DNA from: Syntrophorhabdaceae bacterium PtaU1.Bin034
GTDB taxonomy: Bacteria > Desulfobacterota_G > Syntrophorhabdia > Syntrophorhabdales > WCHB1-27
Reading direction: 5' to 3'
Length of the DNA: 27,839 bases
NCBI GenBank assembly: GCA_002067405.1
Contig: MVRP01000039.1
Coordinates: forward strand, 1 to 27,839
Shown here: positions 1-7,345 of the stretch, piece after piece
Layout: the number at the start of each line of letters is the position of its first letter
Numbering within the stretch: the stretch's first letter is position 1
Translations under genes and position numbers: made by a program
The notes under the pieces: model-generated
The model's database searches: none
Told to the model about the DNA's origin: nothing
What the model saw: only the letters and a program-made list of their open reading frames with translations

Positions 1-340
1 CCGACTGTTCCAATACGGTGTCAGGGTCAAAATTCGACAGGAAGGCCTTCCAGTATGCAGTAGCTATAGGTCCGCCCGAAGCGAAGTCTTTCTCGATGGC
101 CGAGGCCGTGAAGCTTTCCTTGCTGTCTTTTGTCGATTTAAGGACATCTCCTGCAATTGTTTTCTGCGACCGGGCGGACAGCATGAGCCAGACGGTCACA
201 TAGTCCCTGGATTTCATCGTCTTAAAGAACGCTTCGGCCGATTCCAGTACGGGTCCTGCTTCCCGGTCCGGGATGTCCGCCGCCATCAGGCCAAGCGACA
301 GAAAAGCGATAAGAATAATTATGTACCTGCCTCTACGCAT
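1..340 (-). CDS. Exported or membrane-anchored hypothetical protein, C-terminus cut by window edge
   Basis: The reading frame is open from the start to the left edge, giving about 113 residues with no stop. The N-terminus is MRRGRYIIILIAFLSLGLMA, a short basic region followed by a hydrophobic stretch that looks like a signal peptide or anchor. The following part is soluble and helical in character (AEAFFKTMKSRDYVTVWLML). I do not recognise the family. Start choice is open. ATG at 340 lies 13 bases from an AAGGAGG site at 354-360. An in-frame GTG at 346 lies 7 bases from the same site and may be the real start. It is the last visible gene of the minus-strand polysaccharide operon, 86 to 92 bases after the YjbH-family gene. 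That position suggests, but does not show, a link to polysaccharide export. Confidence 0.72.
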   Translation of the reverse strand, partial: MRRGRYIIILIAFLSLGLMAADIPDREAGPVLESAEAFFKTMKSRDYVTVWLMLSARSQKTIAGDVLKSTKDSKESFTASAIEKDFASGGPIATAYWKAFLSNFDPDTVLEQS

Positions 341-352
341 AATCACACTTCC

Positions 353-408
353 CCCTCCTTTTCTCCTCCGTTCCTCCGCCCTTCCCTCCTTTTCCCCTCT
401 GCTCCTCC
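353..408. repeat. Imperfect 25-base tandem repeat in a polypurine/polypyrimidine tract
   Basis: Two 25-base units lie at 353-377 and 384-408, 31 bases apart, and differ at three positions. On the plus strand they are almost pure pyrimidine, so on the transcribed minus strand they form a purine run containing several AGGAGG-like sites. The tract lies between the YjbH-family stop and the start of the next gene and includes that gene's ribosome-binding site. Confidence 0.7.
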
Positions 409-432
409 GCTCCTCTGCCTGTCTCCTCACCG

Positions 433-2520
433 TCACTCAACCATCCTCTGGTCTTCCCGCAAGAAGACTTTCGTGTCCCGGCCTATGAAATCGAAGAGTT
501 CCTGGTAGCGGTTGAGATCCTGCGCAACATCCCTCGTCCACGGGGAAAGGCCGTAGCTGTACGCGGTCTTGGTGTCGGTACCTTCGAAGAGGCGCAGCGG
601 GATACTGACGCCTATTCCGGAATCGTGGTATCCGCGGTTACTCTTGTCCTTGAACACGGAGGTGTTGGTAAAGCTGTACCAGGCATAGAGGGTGACGCTT
701 TTGACATATTTGATGAGGGTGACGCGGGTGCCGAAGTCAGTGCCGAGGAATCTCCCTGTTTTCAGATCGAGGGCCATGTCCTTCTCAGGTATGTTCAAAC
801 GGGTATTGAGGAATTCCACATCATAGTGGTTCTTCGCGTTATATTTCCTGAGCGCAAAGGGGCTACCCGGATCTCTTTTCTTGACGATCGACGCCTGGAG
901 GCCCACGAGGAATCTTCCGTTTCTCAAAGGCATGGCGATTTCGCCGTCGAGGCCTGCATACTCTATTTCAAGGAGACCCGCGGCAAATCTCGTATAAACA
1001 TTGTTCTTTTTGTTTATCTGGTCCACCATCAACCGGCCCAGGGATGCATTATGGCCCTTATATTCAAAGATATCGCTTCTGACCGCCTCGGAAGGGGGTA
1101 TGTTGGAAGAGGAGATGTTATTGACAGGGTATCCTTCCACACCCGCGATAAGGGATGTTCCCTTCCATGGATGATAAGATATCCATCCTTCAAGGCCCAA
1201 TCTGTACTTGAAGAACCCGGACGGGTCGTTTAACAGGGTTTGGAACGAGGGCTTTATTCCGGGATCGAAGAATTTCTTGTCCCTGGTGGGAATCTCCGCT
1301 CCCCTGGCGTCGGTGTTAATCTTTGAAATGTAGAAGAATTCTCCGGGCGTCATCCGGTCTTCGTAGAGGTCCGTTATGTCCGCCCTTGTGGTGACTACCT
1401 GGAACTTGGGTATGCCTATATCGGTGAGGGTGATACGGACATGCTCAATGTCCGGAGGCAGGATCGGTTTAACGGTCTTTAAAATAACCCCTACAGCCCT
1501 CATGGAGTAGAAGTACTTGTCGTTCTGGGCGGTGATGATCATCGTGTCCTTTTCCTGATCGACACCTATGTCGCTGAAGCCCTGTTCTTTGAGGGCGGCA
1601 GCGATCCTCTCGGAAGGAGCACGCACGGCAATAGCGGGTTTTTCCTTATAGGGTTTGTCATAGATGGGTATTAAAGGCTGCCCGATATCGAAGAGCACGG
1701 AGAGATTGAGACCGAACTCGCTGCCCCGCTGATAGGTGAGATCGATCTCTGTCCACTTGAGAGGCCGCCACCTGAACCCGAAGTTGTATTTCAGCGGGAC
1801 GGGGCGGGTAAAGTACTCGGCTTGCGCGGGGTCACCCGTCTGCTTGTCGTACCTGATGGGGTTGTATTCAACCATGAAAGAATACTTGTCCGAGGGAGAG
1901 AACTGGATGCCCCAGAATATCTGGGAGTCCTTTAGCCACTGCTTGGTGTCCGAGAAGATTTCGGCATTGAAGACATCGTTCCCCCTGGTGCCCAAAGGGG
2001 TCTTGCCGAAGCGGCCGTTCCCCATGCCTATGGTGAAATCGAAGGGGTAGATCTGTTTGCTCGCCACCACGTATTGACCGGTATAAAGCCGTGTTCCGTG
2101 AGGGTCCATAATGCCGACCGACAAGGCAGGAGAATACTTGCCTTCCGGCCTGAGCTGGTACTTGATATCGATGGCCTTGTCTTTCGTGTTGCCGTATTCG
2201 TCTGAAAGGGCCTTGACCCCGATAACTTCCGTCACCCTGCCGTCGAGCTCGAGCCGGTCGAAGAGACTTATCGCCCCATAGTACCACCTGTAGGGATAGG
2301 TCTGGCCTGCCCCTAACCGGTAGGTGTCTTTCTGCATGACCCTTGCCGTGGGGATCTCCATGAGGCCCGTTCCGCCCCAGTTGGAGGGACCGATAAAAGG
2401 GGCGTCTGCCGTTGAAGCCGGAGTTGCAGTGAGGAGTAAGAACGTCAGGAAGAGGGTGAGAAAGAGAAGGAAATGGAGGAGACGCGGGTAAAAAAGACAA
2501 CGGCAACAATCAAAAAACAA
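433..2520 (-). CDS. YjbH/YmcA-family exopolysaccharide outer-membrane protein
   Basis: This 695-residue protein begins with a leucine/phenylalanine-rich signal peptide (about residues 1-38, ending ATPASTADA). It continues with the family's hallmark N-terminal sequence GPSNWGGTGLMEIPTARV, then a long beta-rich body with many alternating aromatic segments, as expected for an outer-membrane barrel. The YjbH family (PF06082) is known from exopolysaccharide operons; an outer-membrane role in glycan export is family knowledge. The start is TTG at 2520 because the preceding codon is a stop (TAA at 2521-2523) and no ATG lies before the signal peptide. An AGGAAG site at 2532-2537 lies 11 bases upstream. 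The gene begins 7 bases after the HepT relic ends, so its translation may be coupled to upstream reading. Start confidence is moderate; family confidence is high. Confidence 0.9.
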   Translation of the reverse strand: MFFDCCRCLFYPRLLHFLLFLTLFLTFLLLTATPASTADAPFIGPSNWGGTGLMEIPTARVMQKDTYRLGAGQTYPYRWYYGAISLFDRLELDGRVTEVIGVKALSDEYGNTKDKAIDIKYQLRPEGKYSPALSVGIMDPHGTRLYTGQYVVASKQIYPFDFTIGMGNGRFGKTPLGTRGNDVFNAEIFSDTKQWLKDSQIFWGIQFSPSDKYSFMVEYNPIRYDKQTGDPAQAEYFTRPVPLKYNFGFRWRPLKWTEIDLTYQRGSEFGLNLSVLFDIGQPLIPIYDKPYKEKPAIAVRAPSERIAAALKEQGFSDIGVDQEKDTMIITAQNDKYFYSMRAVGVILKTVKPILPPDIEHVRITLTDIGIPKFQVVTTRADITDLYEDRMTPGEFFYISKINTDARGAEIPTRDKKFFDPGIKPSFQTLLNDPSGFFKYRLGLEGWISYHPWKGTSLIAGVEGYPVNNISSSNIPPSEAVRSDIFEYKGHNASLGRLMVDQINKKNNVYTRFAAGLLEIEYAGLDGEIAMPLRNGRFLVGLQASIVKKRDPGSPFALRKYNAKNHYDVEFLNTRLNIPEKDMALDLKTGRFLGTDFGTRVTLIKYVKSVTLYAWYSFTNTSVFKDKSNRGYHDSGIGVSIPLRLFEGTDTKTAYSYGLSPWTRDVAQDLNRYQELFDFIGRDTKVFLREDQRMVE

Positions 2521-2527
2521 TTATCTT

Positions 2528-2659
2528 CTATCTTCCTGGTGTTGCCGTTTCCTTCGCTCTTCTTTGAGGATCGCTGAGGCGGCTTAAAATGTTATTTGTG
2601 TCTGATCCGGCAATAATAAAAAACATCAAACCGACAATATCCCTGTCCAGCGGACTCAT
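2528..2659 (-). pseudogene. HepT (HEPN/DUF86 toxin) relic, only the first ~12 residues recognisable
   Basis: The MNT antitoxin stop overlaps a new ATG as ATGA (2656-2659). The frame opened there begins MSPLDRDIVGLM, which closely matches the usual N-terminus of HepT toxins (MSPLD followed by an acidic or basic residue and I/V). From residue 13 the match ends, and the frame closes at a TAG (2528-2530) after 43 codons. A full HepT has about 140 residues with an R-x4-6-H RNase motif, and none is present here. The likely explanation is a deletion that joined the toxin's first codons to unrelated sequence. The relic may still act as a short translated leader for the YjbH-family gene that starts 7 bases on. 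Confidence 0.65.
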
Positions 2660-3111
2660 AAAACCCCTCTGGTCTTCAGGAAAATGTCTATATATTCTTT
2701 CTGTGCATCCCGGATTTTCTTCGTATCCACATATTTTTTGAAGGCGTGAGCGCGAAAGGCATCGAACAATCCGTCCGTTCTCTCGTACAACAACTTCCCC
2801 GTCTTTGCCACGGCGAACTGCATGAGTGGGCTTGCTCGCCTGAGGTCGAGCACATCCACGTCATCGCGCTTTAGCAGCTGAATAGTCAAGCCCGTCAGTT
2901 CTATGATATCAACAGGTCGGTCAAACATAAAAGCCACGTCAATATCGCTCCTTGAATGGAACTTGCCTGAAACGGATGAACCGAACAATACGACGAACTG
3001 CAGACTATCTTGTGCAAAAAGAGGCTTGAGGGCATCTTCTATCTTTTGAAATGAAAACCCTCTATTCGTTTGCCTGTTCTTGGGGTTGTCTTTTCCAATT
3101 CGATCCCGCAT
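2656..3111 (-). CDS. MNT-type nucleotidyltransferase antitoxin (MntA-like)
   Basis: This 151-residue protein has the minimal nucleotidyltransferase signature: GSSVSGKFHSRSDIDVAF at residues 44-61, with GS at 44-45 and the metal-binding pair D56/D58. MntA antitoxins normally AMPylate and so silence a HepT RNase encoded directly downstream. Here the ATGA overlap with a HepT-like start survives but the toxin does not, so this looks like an orphaned antitoxin. The start ATG at 3111 lies 13 bases after the epimerase stop with only a weak ribosome-binding site, so it is probably transcribed with the polysaccharide genes. It could instead have become a free-standing nucleotidyltransferase. Confidence 0.86.
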   Translation of the reverse strand: MRDRIGKDNPKNRQTNRGFSFQKIEDALKPLFAQDSLQFVVLFGSSVSGKFHSRSDIDVAFMFDRPVDIIELTGLTIQLLKRDDVDVLDLRRASPLMQFAVAKTGKLLYERTDGLFDAFRAHAFKKYVDTKKIRDAQKEYIDIFLKTRGVL

Positions 3112-3124
3112 TCGAAAATCATCT

Positions 3125-4150
3125 TTACTTGGTCATGTCTATCTTTATGCCCTTCACCCAGCCCCTGTTGTCACCATACCATTCTACCGTCTTCTCAAGT
3201 CCCTGCTCAAGTGAAACTGCGGGCTCCCAGTCGAGAAGCCGTTTGGCCTTTCCGACATCCGCCCAGGTGGCCAGCATGTCCGTCTTCTGGAAATCGTGAT
3301 ATTTTATATTCGCTTTCCTGCCTAAGTACTGTTCCATAAGAGAGATCACCTCCGACAGCGGATGGGGGTGACTGTTGCCCAGGTTGATCACTTCGAAACC
3401 CACAGGCTTGAGTGCTTTTATCGTGCCTTCCGCAATATCGCTCACATACGTGAAATCCCGGCTTTGAGAGCCATCGCCGTAAAGCACAAGCTCGCTTCCT
3501 TCGTCTATCCACCTGATGAATCTGAATATGCTCATATCAGGCCTGCCTGCCGGGCCGTAGACCGTAAAGTACCTGACAACGGATACGTCGATCCCGAAAA
3601 GATAATGGTAGGAATAGGCCATCACCTCCGCCGCTTTCTTTGATGCGGCATAGGGTGATATGGGAGTGTTGACGGGCAGCTCCTCAGAGAAGGGCATAGG
3701 CTGTCCCGCGTAAAGGGAGGAGGTCGAAGCGAGCACCATCTTCTTTACCTCGTGTTTGCGCATAAGCTCGAGCAGGTTGAGGGTCCCCTGCGCATTGGTG
3801 CTCATATAGACAAAGGGGTTTTCCATGCTGTACCGCACTCCCGCTCTGGCAGCAAGGTTAATAACCGCGCCGATCCCGTGCTCTTCAAAGATACGGTTGA
3901 CGGCCTGAAGGTCTTCGATGTCTGCGGGATGGAATGTAAACTTCTCATGTTTCTTCAGGTTGTCAAGCCGGTATTCTTTCAACCGCACGTCATAGTAGTC
4001 ATTGAGGTTATCTATCCCGACAACCCGCTTTCCCTGTTCCAGAAGTTTCTTTCCCGTTTCCCATCCGATAAACCCGGCGGCGCCGGTAAGGAGAATGTTC
4101 TCGGCCTCTGACCACTGATTCGCTTTTTGGGTATCATCTGGATTGTCCAT
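3125..4150 (-). CDS. NAD-dependent nucleotide-sugar epimerase, UDP-glucuronate 4-epimerase type
   Basis: This is an extended short-chain dehydrogenase of about 341 residues. It shows the Rossmann motif GAAGFIG near the N-terminus, the signature DNLNDYYDVRLKEYRL typical of UDP-glucuronate 4-epimerases, then AARAGVRYS, the catalytic STSSLY serine region and the catalytic SPYAASKK (Y-x3-K). UDP-glucuronate to UDP-galacturonate is the expected cytoplasmic reaction, feeding polysaccharide synthesis. The reading frame extends to an ATG at 4168 that overlaps the upstream stop as ATGA. I prefer ATG 4150 because an AAAGGAG site ends 4 bases before it. The neighbours are a WbpM-type dehydratase upstream and a YjbH-family protein downstream. 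The nucleotide-sugar dehydrogenase at 7346 could supply the substrate. A related uronate or hexose epimerase remains possible. Confidence 0.9.
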   Translation of the reverse strand: MDNPDDTQKANQWSEAENILLTGAAGFIGWETGKKLLEQGKRVVGIDNLNDYYDVRLKEYRLDNLKKHEKFTFHPADIEDLQAVNRIFEEHGIGAVINLAARAGVRYSMENPFVYMSTNAQGTLNLLELMRKHEVKKMVLASTSSLYAGQPMPFSEELPVNTPISPYAASKKAAEVMAYSYHYLFGIDVSVVRYFTVYGPAGRPDMSIFRFIRWIDEGSELVLYGDGSQSRDFTYVSDIAEGTIKALKPVGFEVINLGNSHPHPLSEVISLMEQYLGRKANIKYHDFQKTDMLATWADVGKAKRLLDWEPAVSLEQGLEKTVEWYGDNRGWVKGIKIDMTK

Positions 4151-4167
4151 AGGGCTCCTTTCGTGCA

Positions 4168-6156
4168 TCAGTTGATGACAACGGCTCTTGACGCTGCTGC
4201 TGCCGGCTTGCCGTTCGCCTTTGGTTCCTCATAATGTACCACGTATCTCTTCAGAAGATCCCTCACCTGCGATTCGTCTCCTATGGTGGTGTGACGAAGA
4301 AGATAATCGAAGTCGTTCAACAGTTTCTGCACGTCTGTCTTGCTGTATTTCTGCACATTTCTCGCCACGAAGATCTTCTCGTGCCTGCTTGCGTCAGTCC
4401 CTTCCTCTGCCGTGAGTATTTCCTCAAACAACTTTTCTCCGGGTCTCAGCCCCGTGTACTGCACATCTATATCCTTTCCCGGTTCCAGACCGTGCATCCT
4501 GATAAGCTGCTCCGCCACCTCGCTAATGTATACCGGCTCTCCCATATCGAGGACAAGCACCTCGCCCCCCTTCCCTATGACACCCGCCTGGAGCACGAGT
4601 GAAACTGCCTCGGGGATGGTCATGAAGTATCTCTTCATCTCCCTGTGAGTGACCGTCAGCGGTCCGCCATGTTTCAACTGGTCAAGGAATAATGGTATTA
4701 CGCTCCCGCGACTTCCCAGGACATTGCCGAACCGGACCGATACGAACTGGGTCGAGCCGGCGGTGGCAGGATAGGATTCATTGAAAGACGAGCAGATATG
4801 TTCCGCCACTCTTTTCGTCGCGCCCATGACGCTTGTGGGCCTTACCGCCTTGTCCGTGGAAATCATCACGAACTTTTCGACACCCTTTTCAACGCATGTC
4901 TTTGCCAGCGTGTAGGTCCCGAAAATATTCACCTTTACCGCCTCTTTAGGGTTGTATTCCATCATCGGCACGTGCTTGTACGCCGCTGCATGGAACACTA
5001 TCCGGGGCAAATACTCCCCCAATACCTCCTTGACCCTGCCTTCATCCCTCACATCCCCGGTGACAAAGACAATGCCCCCTTCCGAAAGATGCGGATAGAG
5101 ACGCGAGAGCTTGATTCCCAAATTGTGGAGCTCGGTTTCATCGATGTCAAAGAGGATCAGGCGCGCTGGCCCGAACGAAGCTACCTGCATGGCTATTTCC
5201 GAACCGATCGACCCGCCCGCGCCGGTTATGAGTATCGATTTGTTTTTAAGGAAGCCCGATATGCCCTGGTAGTCCACCTTTATCGCCTGCCGTCCTATGA
5301 GGTCGTCGATCGAAAGGTCTTCAAGGGATTTCAGGTTGACACCCGGCTTGTTGATACCGTAAATCCTCGGAATGATCTTCACTGTCCGCACGTTGAGCTC
5401 CATTGCCGTATCATAGAGCTGGCGAACCCGTTTGTGGTTCAGGAGCGGGATGACTATCAAAACAGCTTCCGCCCGACGGCTCACGATCACGTCCCTGAGC
5501 TTATCCAGTTTCCCCAGTACGGGTACGCCATGGATATACGTTCCCATCTTCTTGTCGTCATCGTCGAGGAACCCTACGGGATAGTAGTCGGAGAAGCCTC
5601 TTTTCCCCATGTCGCGGACGATCATTTCTCCCGTGTTTCCCGCTCCGACGATGATGCTTCTCTTGCCCCTCTTCCTGGACCTCTTTTCGGGGACAATTTC
5701 AAGAAAGAACCGCTTGGATATGCGGACAAGGGAAAGGAGGACCAGGGAAATGGTAAAATCCATAAAGATGACACTTTTGGGAAAACTGACAATCGGCGAC
5801 AAGAGATCGCTCAGCACAGGGGGAACATTCGCCAGGCTCAGACCGAGAAGCACGGAGTTGGCCAACGCGAGCGCGGTGATCAGATTAAACAGGTCGATAA
5901 TTCCGAAGTAGCGCCAGGCCACCCGATAAATTCGAAAAAGGGCAAAGGCGGAGAGCTTCAGCACGAGGAAATAGGGTACCGCATCCCAGATCAGGTCATA
6001 ATAGTTGATATTATGGCTTACCTCGAAATAAACAAGGAACGATAGATAAAGAGACAGGATTGCAGTGATTATATCGAGAATGAAAAAGAACACGAACCGC
6101 TTTAACGGCGACCCGTGGGACATGCGGACGAAAAAACTGCCTGCTCTTGATTGCAT
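4168..6156 (-). CDS. Membrane nucleotide-sugar 4,6-dehydratase/epimerase (WbpM/FlaA1/CapD family)
   Basis: This 662-residue protein has four predicted N-terminal membrane helices (about 20-45, 57-78, 86-108, 128-146). A first nucleotide-binding domain carries IIVGAGNTGE at about 168-177. A catalytic SDR domain carries TGAGGSIGSE at 311-320, AAYKHVP at 391-397 and STDKAVRPTSVMGATK at 433-448. That last motif has the Met-containing SMK-type active site of this family instead of the usual Tyr. WbpM-type enzymes convert UDP-GlcNAc to a 4-keto-6-deoxy sugar at the inner membrane as the first step to rare amino sugars. The length and full domain order match the family. The start ATG at 6156 has only a weak ribosome-binding site; an in-frame ATG at codon 12 is an alternative. 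It is followed by the epimerase with a 4-base overlap if the long start is used. Confidence 0.93.
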   Translation of the reverse strand: MQSRAGSFFVRMSHGSPLKRFVFFFILDIITAILSLYLSFLVYFEVSHNINYYDLIWDAVPYFLVLKLSAFALFRIYRVAWRYFGIIDLFNLITALALANSVLLGLSLANVPPVLSDLLSPIVSFPKSVIFMDFTISLVLLSLVRISKRFFLEIVPEKRSRKRGKRSIIVGAGNTGEMIVRDMGKRGFSDYYPVGFLDDDDKKMGTYIHGVPVLGKLDKLRDVIVSRRAEAVLIVIPLLNHKRVRQLYDTAMELNVRTVKIIPRIYGINKPGVNLKSLEDLSIDDLIGRQAIKVDYQGISGFLKNKSILITGAGGSIGSEIAMQVASFGPARLILFDIDETELHNLGIKLSRLYPHLSEGGIVFVTGDVRDEGRVKEVLGEYLPRIVFHAAAYKHVPMMEYNPKEAVKVNIFGTYTLAKTCVEKGVEKFVMISTDKAVRPTSVMGATKRVAEHICSSFNESYPATAGSTQFVSVRFGNVLGSRGSVIPLFLDQLKHGGPLTVTHREMKRYFMTIPEAVSLVLQAGVIGKGGEVLVLDMGEPVYISEVAEQLIRMHGLEPGKDIDVQYTGLRPGEKLFEEILTAEEGTDASRHEKIFVARNVQKYSKTDVQKLLNDFDYLLRHTTIGDESQVRDLLKRYVVHYEEPKANGKPAAAASRAVVIN

Positions 6157-6199
6157 CTTGTTCTTCTTGACCTCGTTTGGGTGCTGCGAAAAGACGAAA

Positions 6200-6733
6200 C
6201 TATTTGTTCACCGACCGGTAGGCTGCGACGAATGTCGTCACCAACAGTTTGACACTTGCATATACTCCGCTGTCGATCGAGGCCATGGTGGCTGCCCCGG
6301 TTATCTGGTTGGACCACGTTGTCGCCAGTGTTTTGATAGCAGGGTTTGTCTCGAGAGACGTGACCTGCTTGAGCTCCAGGCTTACGTTGTAAGCGAATTG
6401 GTACTTCTCATGCTCGTGGGTGTTGACGTTGAGATATAGAATACTTCGGCCGGGAGTCGCGAGCCATTCTTCTCTGCTGAACACCGGGATGTTCGCATCT
6501 CTCAATTGCGTCTCCACGAGCTTCTGCAACCGATCACTTGAAAGGCTCTGCTTCTTCACGTACTTCTGCAGATTGGGCTGAAGTTCTTCGACCATCACGC
6601 ATACGCCTTTGATGCCCGAAAGCGTCCTTCTCGACTCGTCGGAGTCCAGAGCAAAGACCCGTCCCGGCACCACCAGCAACAAGACGACGATGATCAAGCA
6701 TAGCCCGACATCAGCCCGTATTTGCGGTTTCAC
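6200..6733 (-). CDS. Exported hypothetical protein, first gene of the polysaccharide operon
   Basis: This 177-residue protein has a clear signal peptide (GLCLIIVVLLLVVPGRVFA, residues about 11-29), so the mature part should be periplasmic or surface-associated. The mature part contains GIKGVCVMVEELQPNLQKYV and ILYLNVNTHEHEKYQFAYNV, an alternating helix and strand pattern. I do not recognise a family. The start is GTG at 6733, fixed by AAAGGAGG ending 8 bases upstream, and there is no better ATG. It lies 43 bases before the WbpM-type gene and on the same strand, so it is probably co-transcribed. The context suggests a role in glycan assembly or secretion, but nothing in the sequence demonstrates it. 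Confidence 0.8.
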   Translation of the reverse strand: MKPQIRADVGLCLIIVVLLLVVPGRVFALDSDESRRTLSGIKGVCVMVEELQPNLQKYVKKQSLSSDRLQKLVETQLRDANIPVFSREEWLATPGRSILYLNVNTHEHEKYQFAYNVSLELKQVTSLETNPAIKTLATTWSNQITGAATMASIDSGVYASVKLLVTTFVAAYRSVNK

Positions 6734-6830
6734 CTATTCTTCCTCCTTTGCAGCCTCATATCAATTCCTGTTTTTCGAACTGCAGATCTCGTAAAACGCT
6801 CCCGCTGGCGCGTGGTCGTAAGTTATTGGA

Positions 6831-6859
6831 ATTACAATACTGCCACTATTTCACATCAA
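6831..6859 (-). promoter_or_regulatory. Candidate sigma-70 promoter for the polysaccharide operon
   Basis: On the minus strand TTGATG (6854-6859) is followed after 17 bases by TGTAAT (6831-6836), matching four and five of six consensus bases. A transcript would start near 6823 and carry a leader of about 90 bases before the GTG at 6733. Confidence 0.35.
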
Positions 6860-7078
6860 CTGCCGGGCGTCAGAGAAACGACTATAAAGCGGAAGTCTGT
6901 CCGTACGTTTTCGGAACCACTTCGCTGTCTCATATTGCGGGGAAAATTGTGGAGGATGGAACTTCCTGCACCATCATAAGCTACCGCCGCTGCATTTTCC
7001 CTAGGGGTTGAAACAGGAGGGCCATAGGAATAAAGGCAAAGCGGGAAACGACATTAACGTTAAAATAGGTCACCGACA

Positions 7079-7205
7079 AAATGCAAGAAAAAAGAACATT
7101 CCACCTAAACCGAAAGGTTACGTCGGTTCCGGTTTTTCGCTTGCATTTCTTCAAATTATAGTCTAACGTTGAATTCGGTGTCTCGCAAAAATCGCAAGAA
7201 ATGCA
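7079..7205 (+). promoter_or_regulatory. Three-part inverted-repeat leader/operator region upstream of the sugar dehydrogenase
   Basis: Arm A (aaatgcaag, 7079-7087) is complementary to the 5' part of arm B (cttgcattt, 7140-7148). Arm B (tgcatttctt, 7142-7151) is in turn complementary to arm C (aagaaatgca, 7196-7205). A-B and B-C pairing exclude each other. The rest of the 612-base gap (6734-7345) holds a 10-base palindrome TTAACGTTAA at 7054-7063, a TATAGT hexamer at 7157-7162 that could be a -10 box with no good -35, and no convincing gene. Confidence 0.4.
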
Positions 7206-7345
7206 CCTTACGATCTTTTAAACAAGTATCTCCTACGTTACCTGATCCTCGGTCCCTGAGAACCGGTAGAAGAACAGGTCAGGAATTGATTGCAGTCCGT
7301 ATCGATCCGTGATACAAATTTGGCTTCAATTTTCAGGAGGTGGCC

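Noticed and set aside
625..1233. Long plus-strand open frame (202 codons)
   Set aside because: It lies opposite the YjbH-family gene, has no family features or ribosome-binding site, and is explained by codon bias of the real gene.
4798..6045. 415-codon plus-strand open frame
   Set aside because: It is antisense to the well-supported WbpM-type gene; composition is atypical (His/Arg rich) and no domain is visible.
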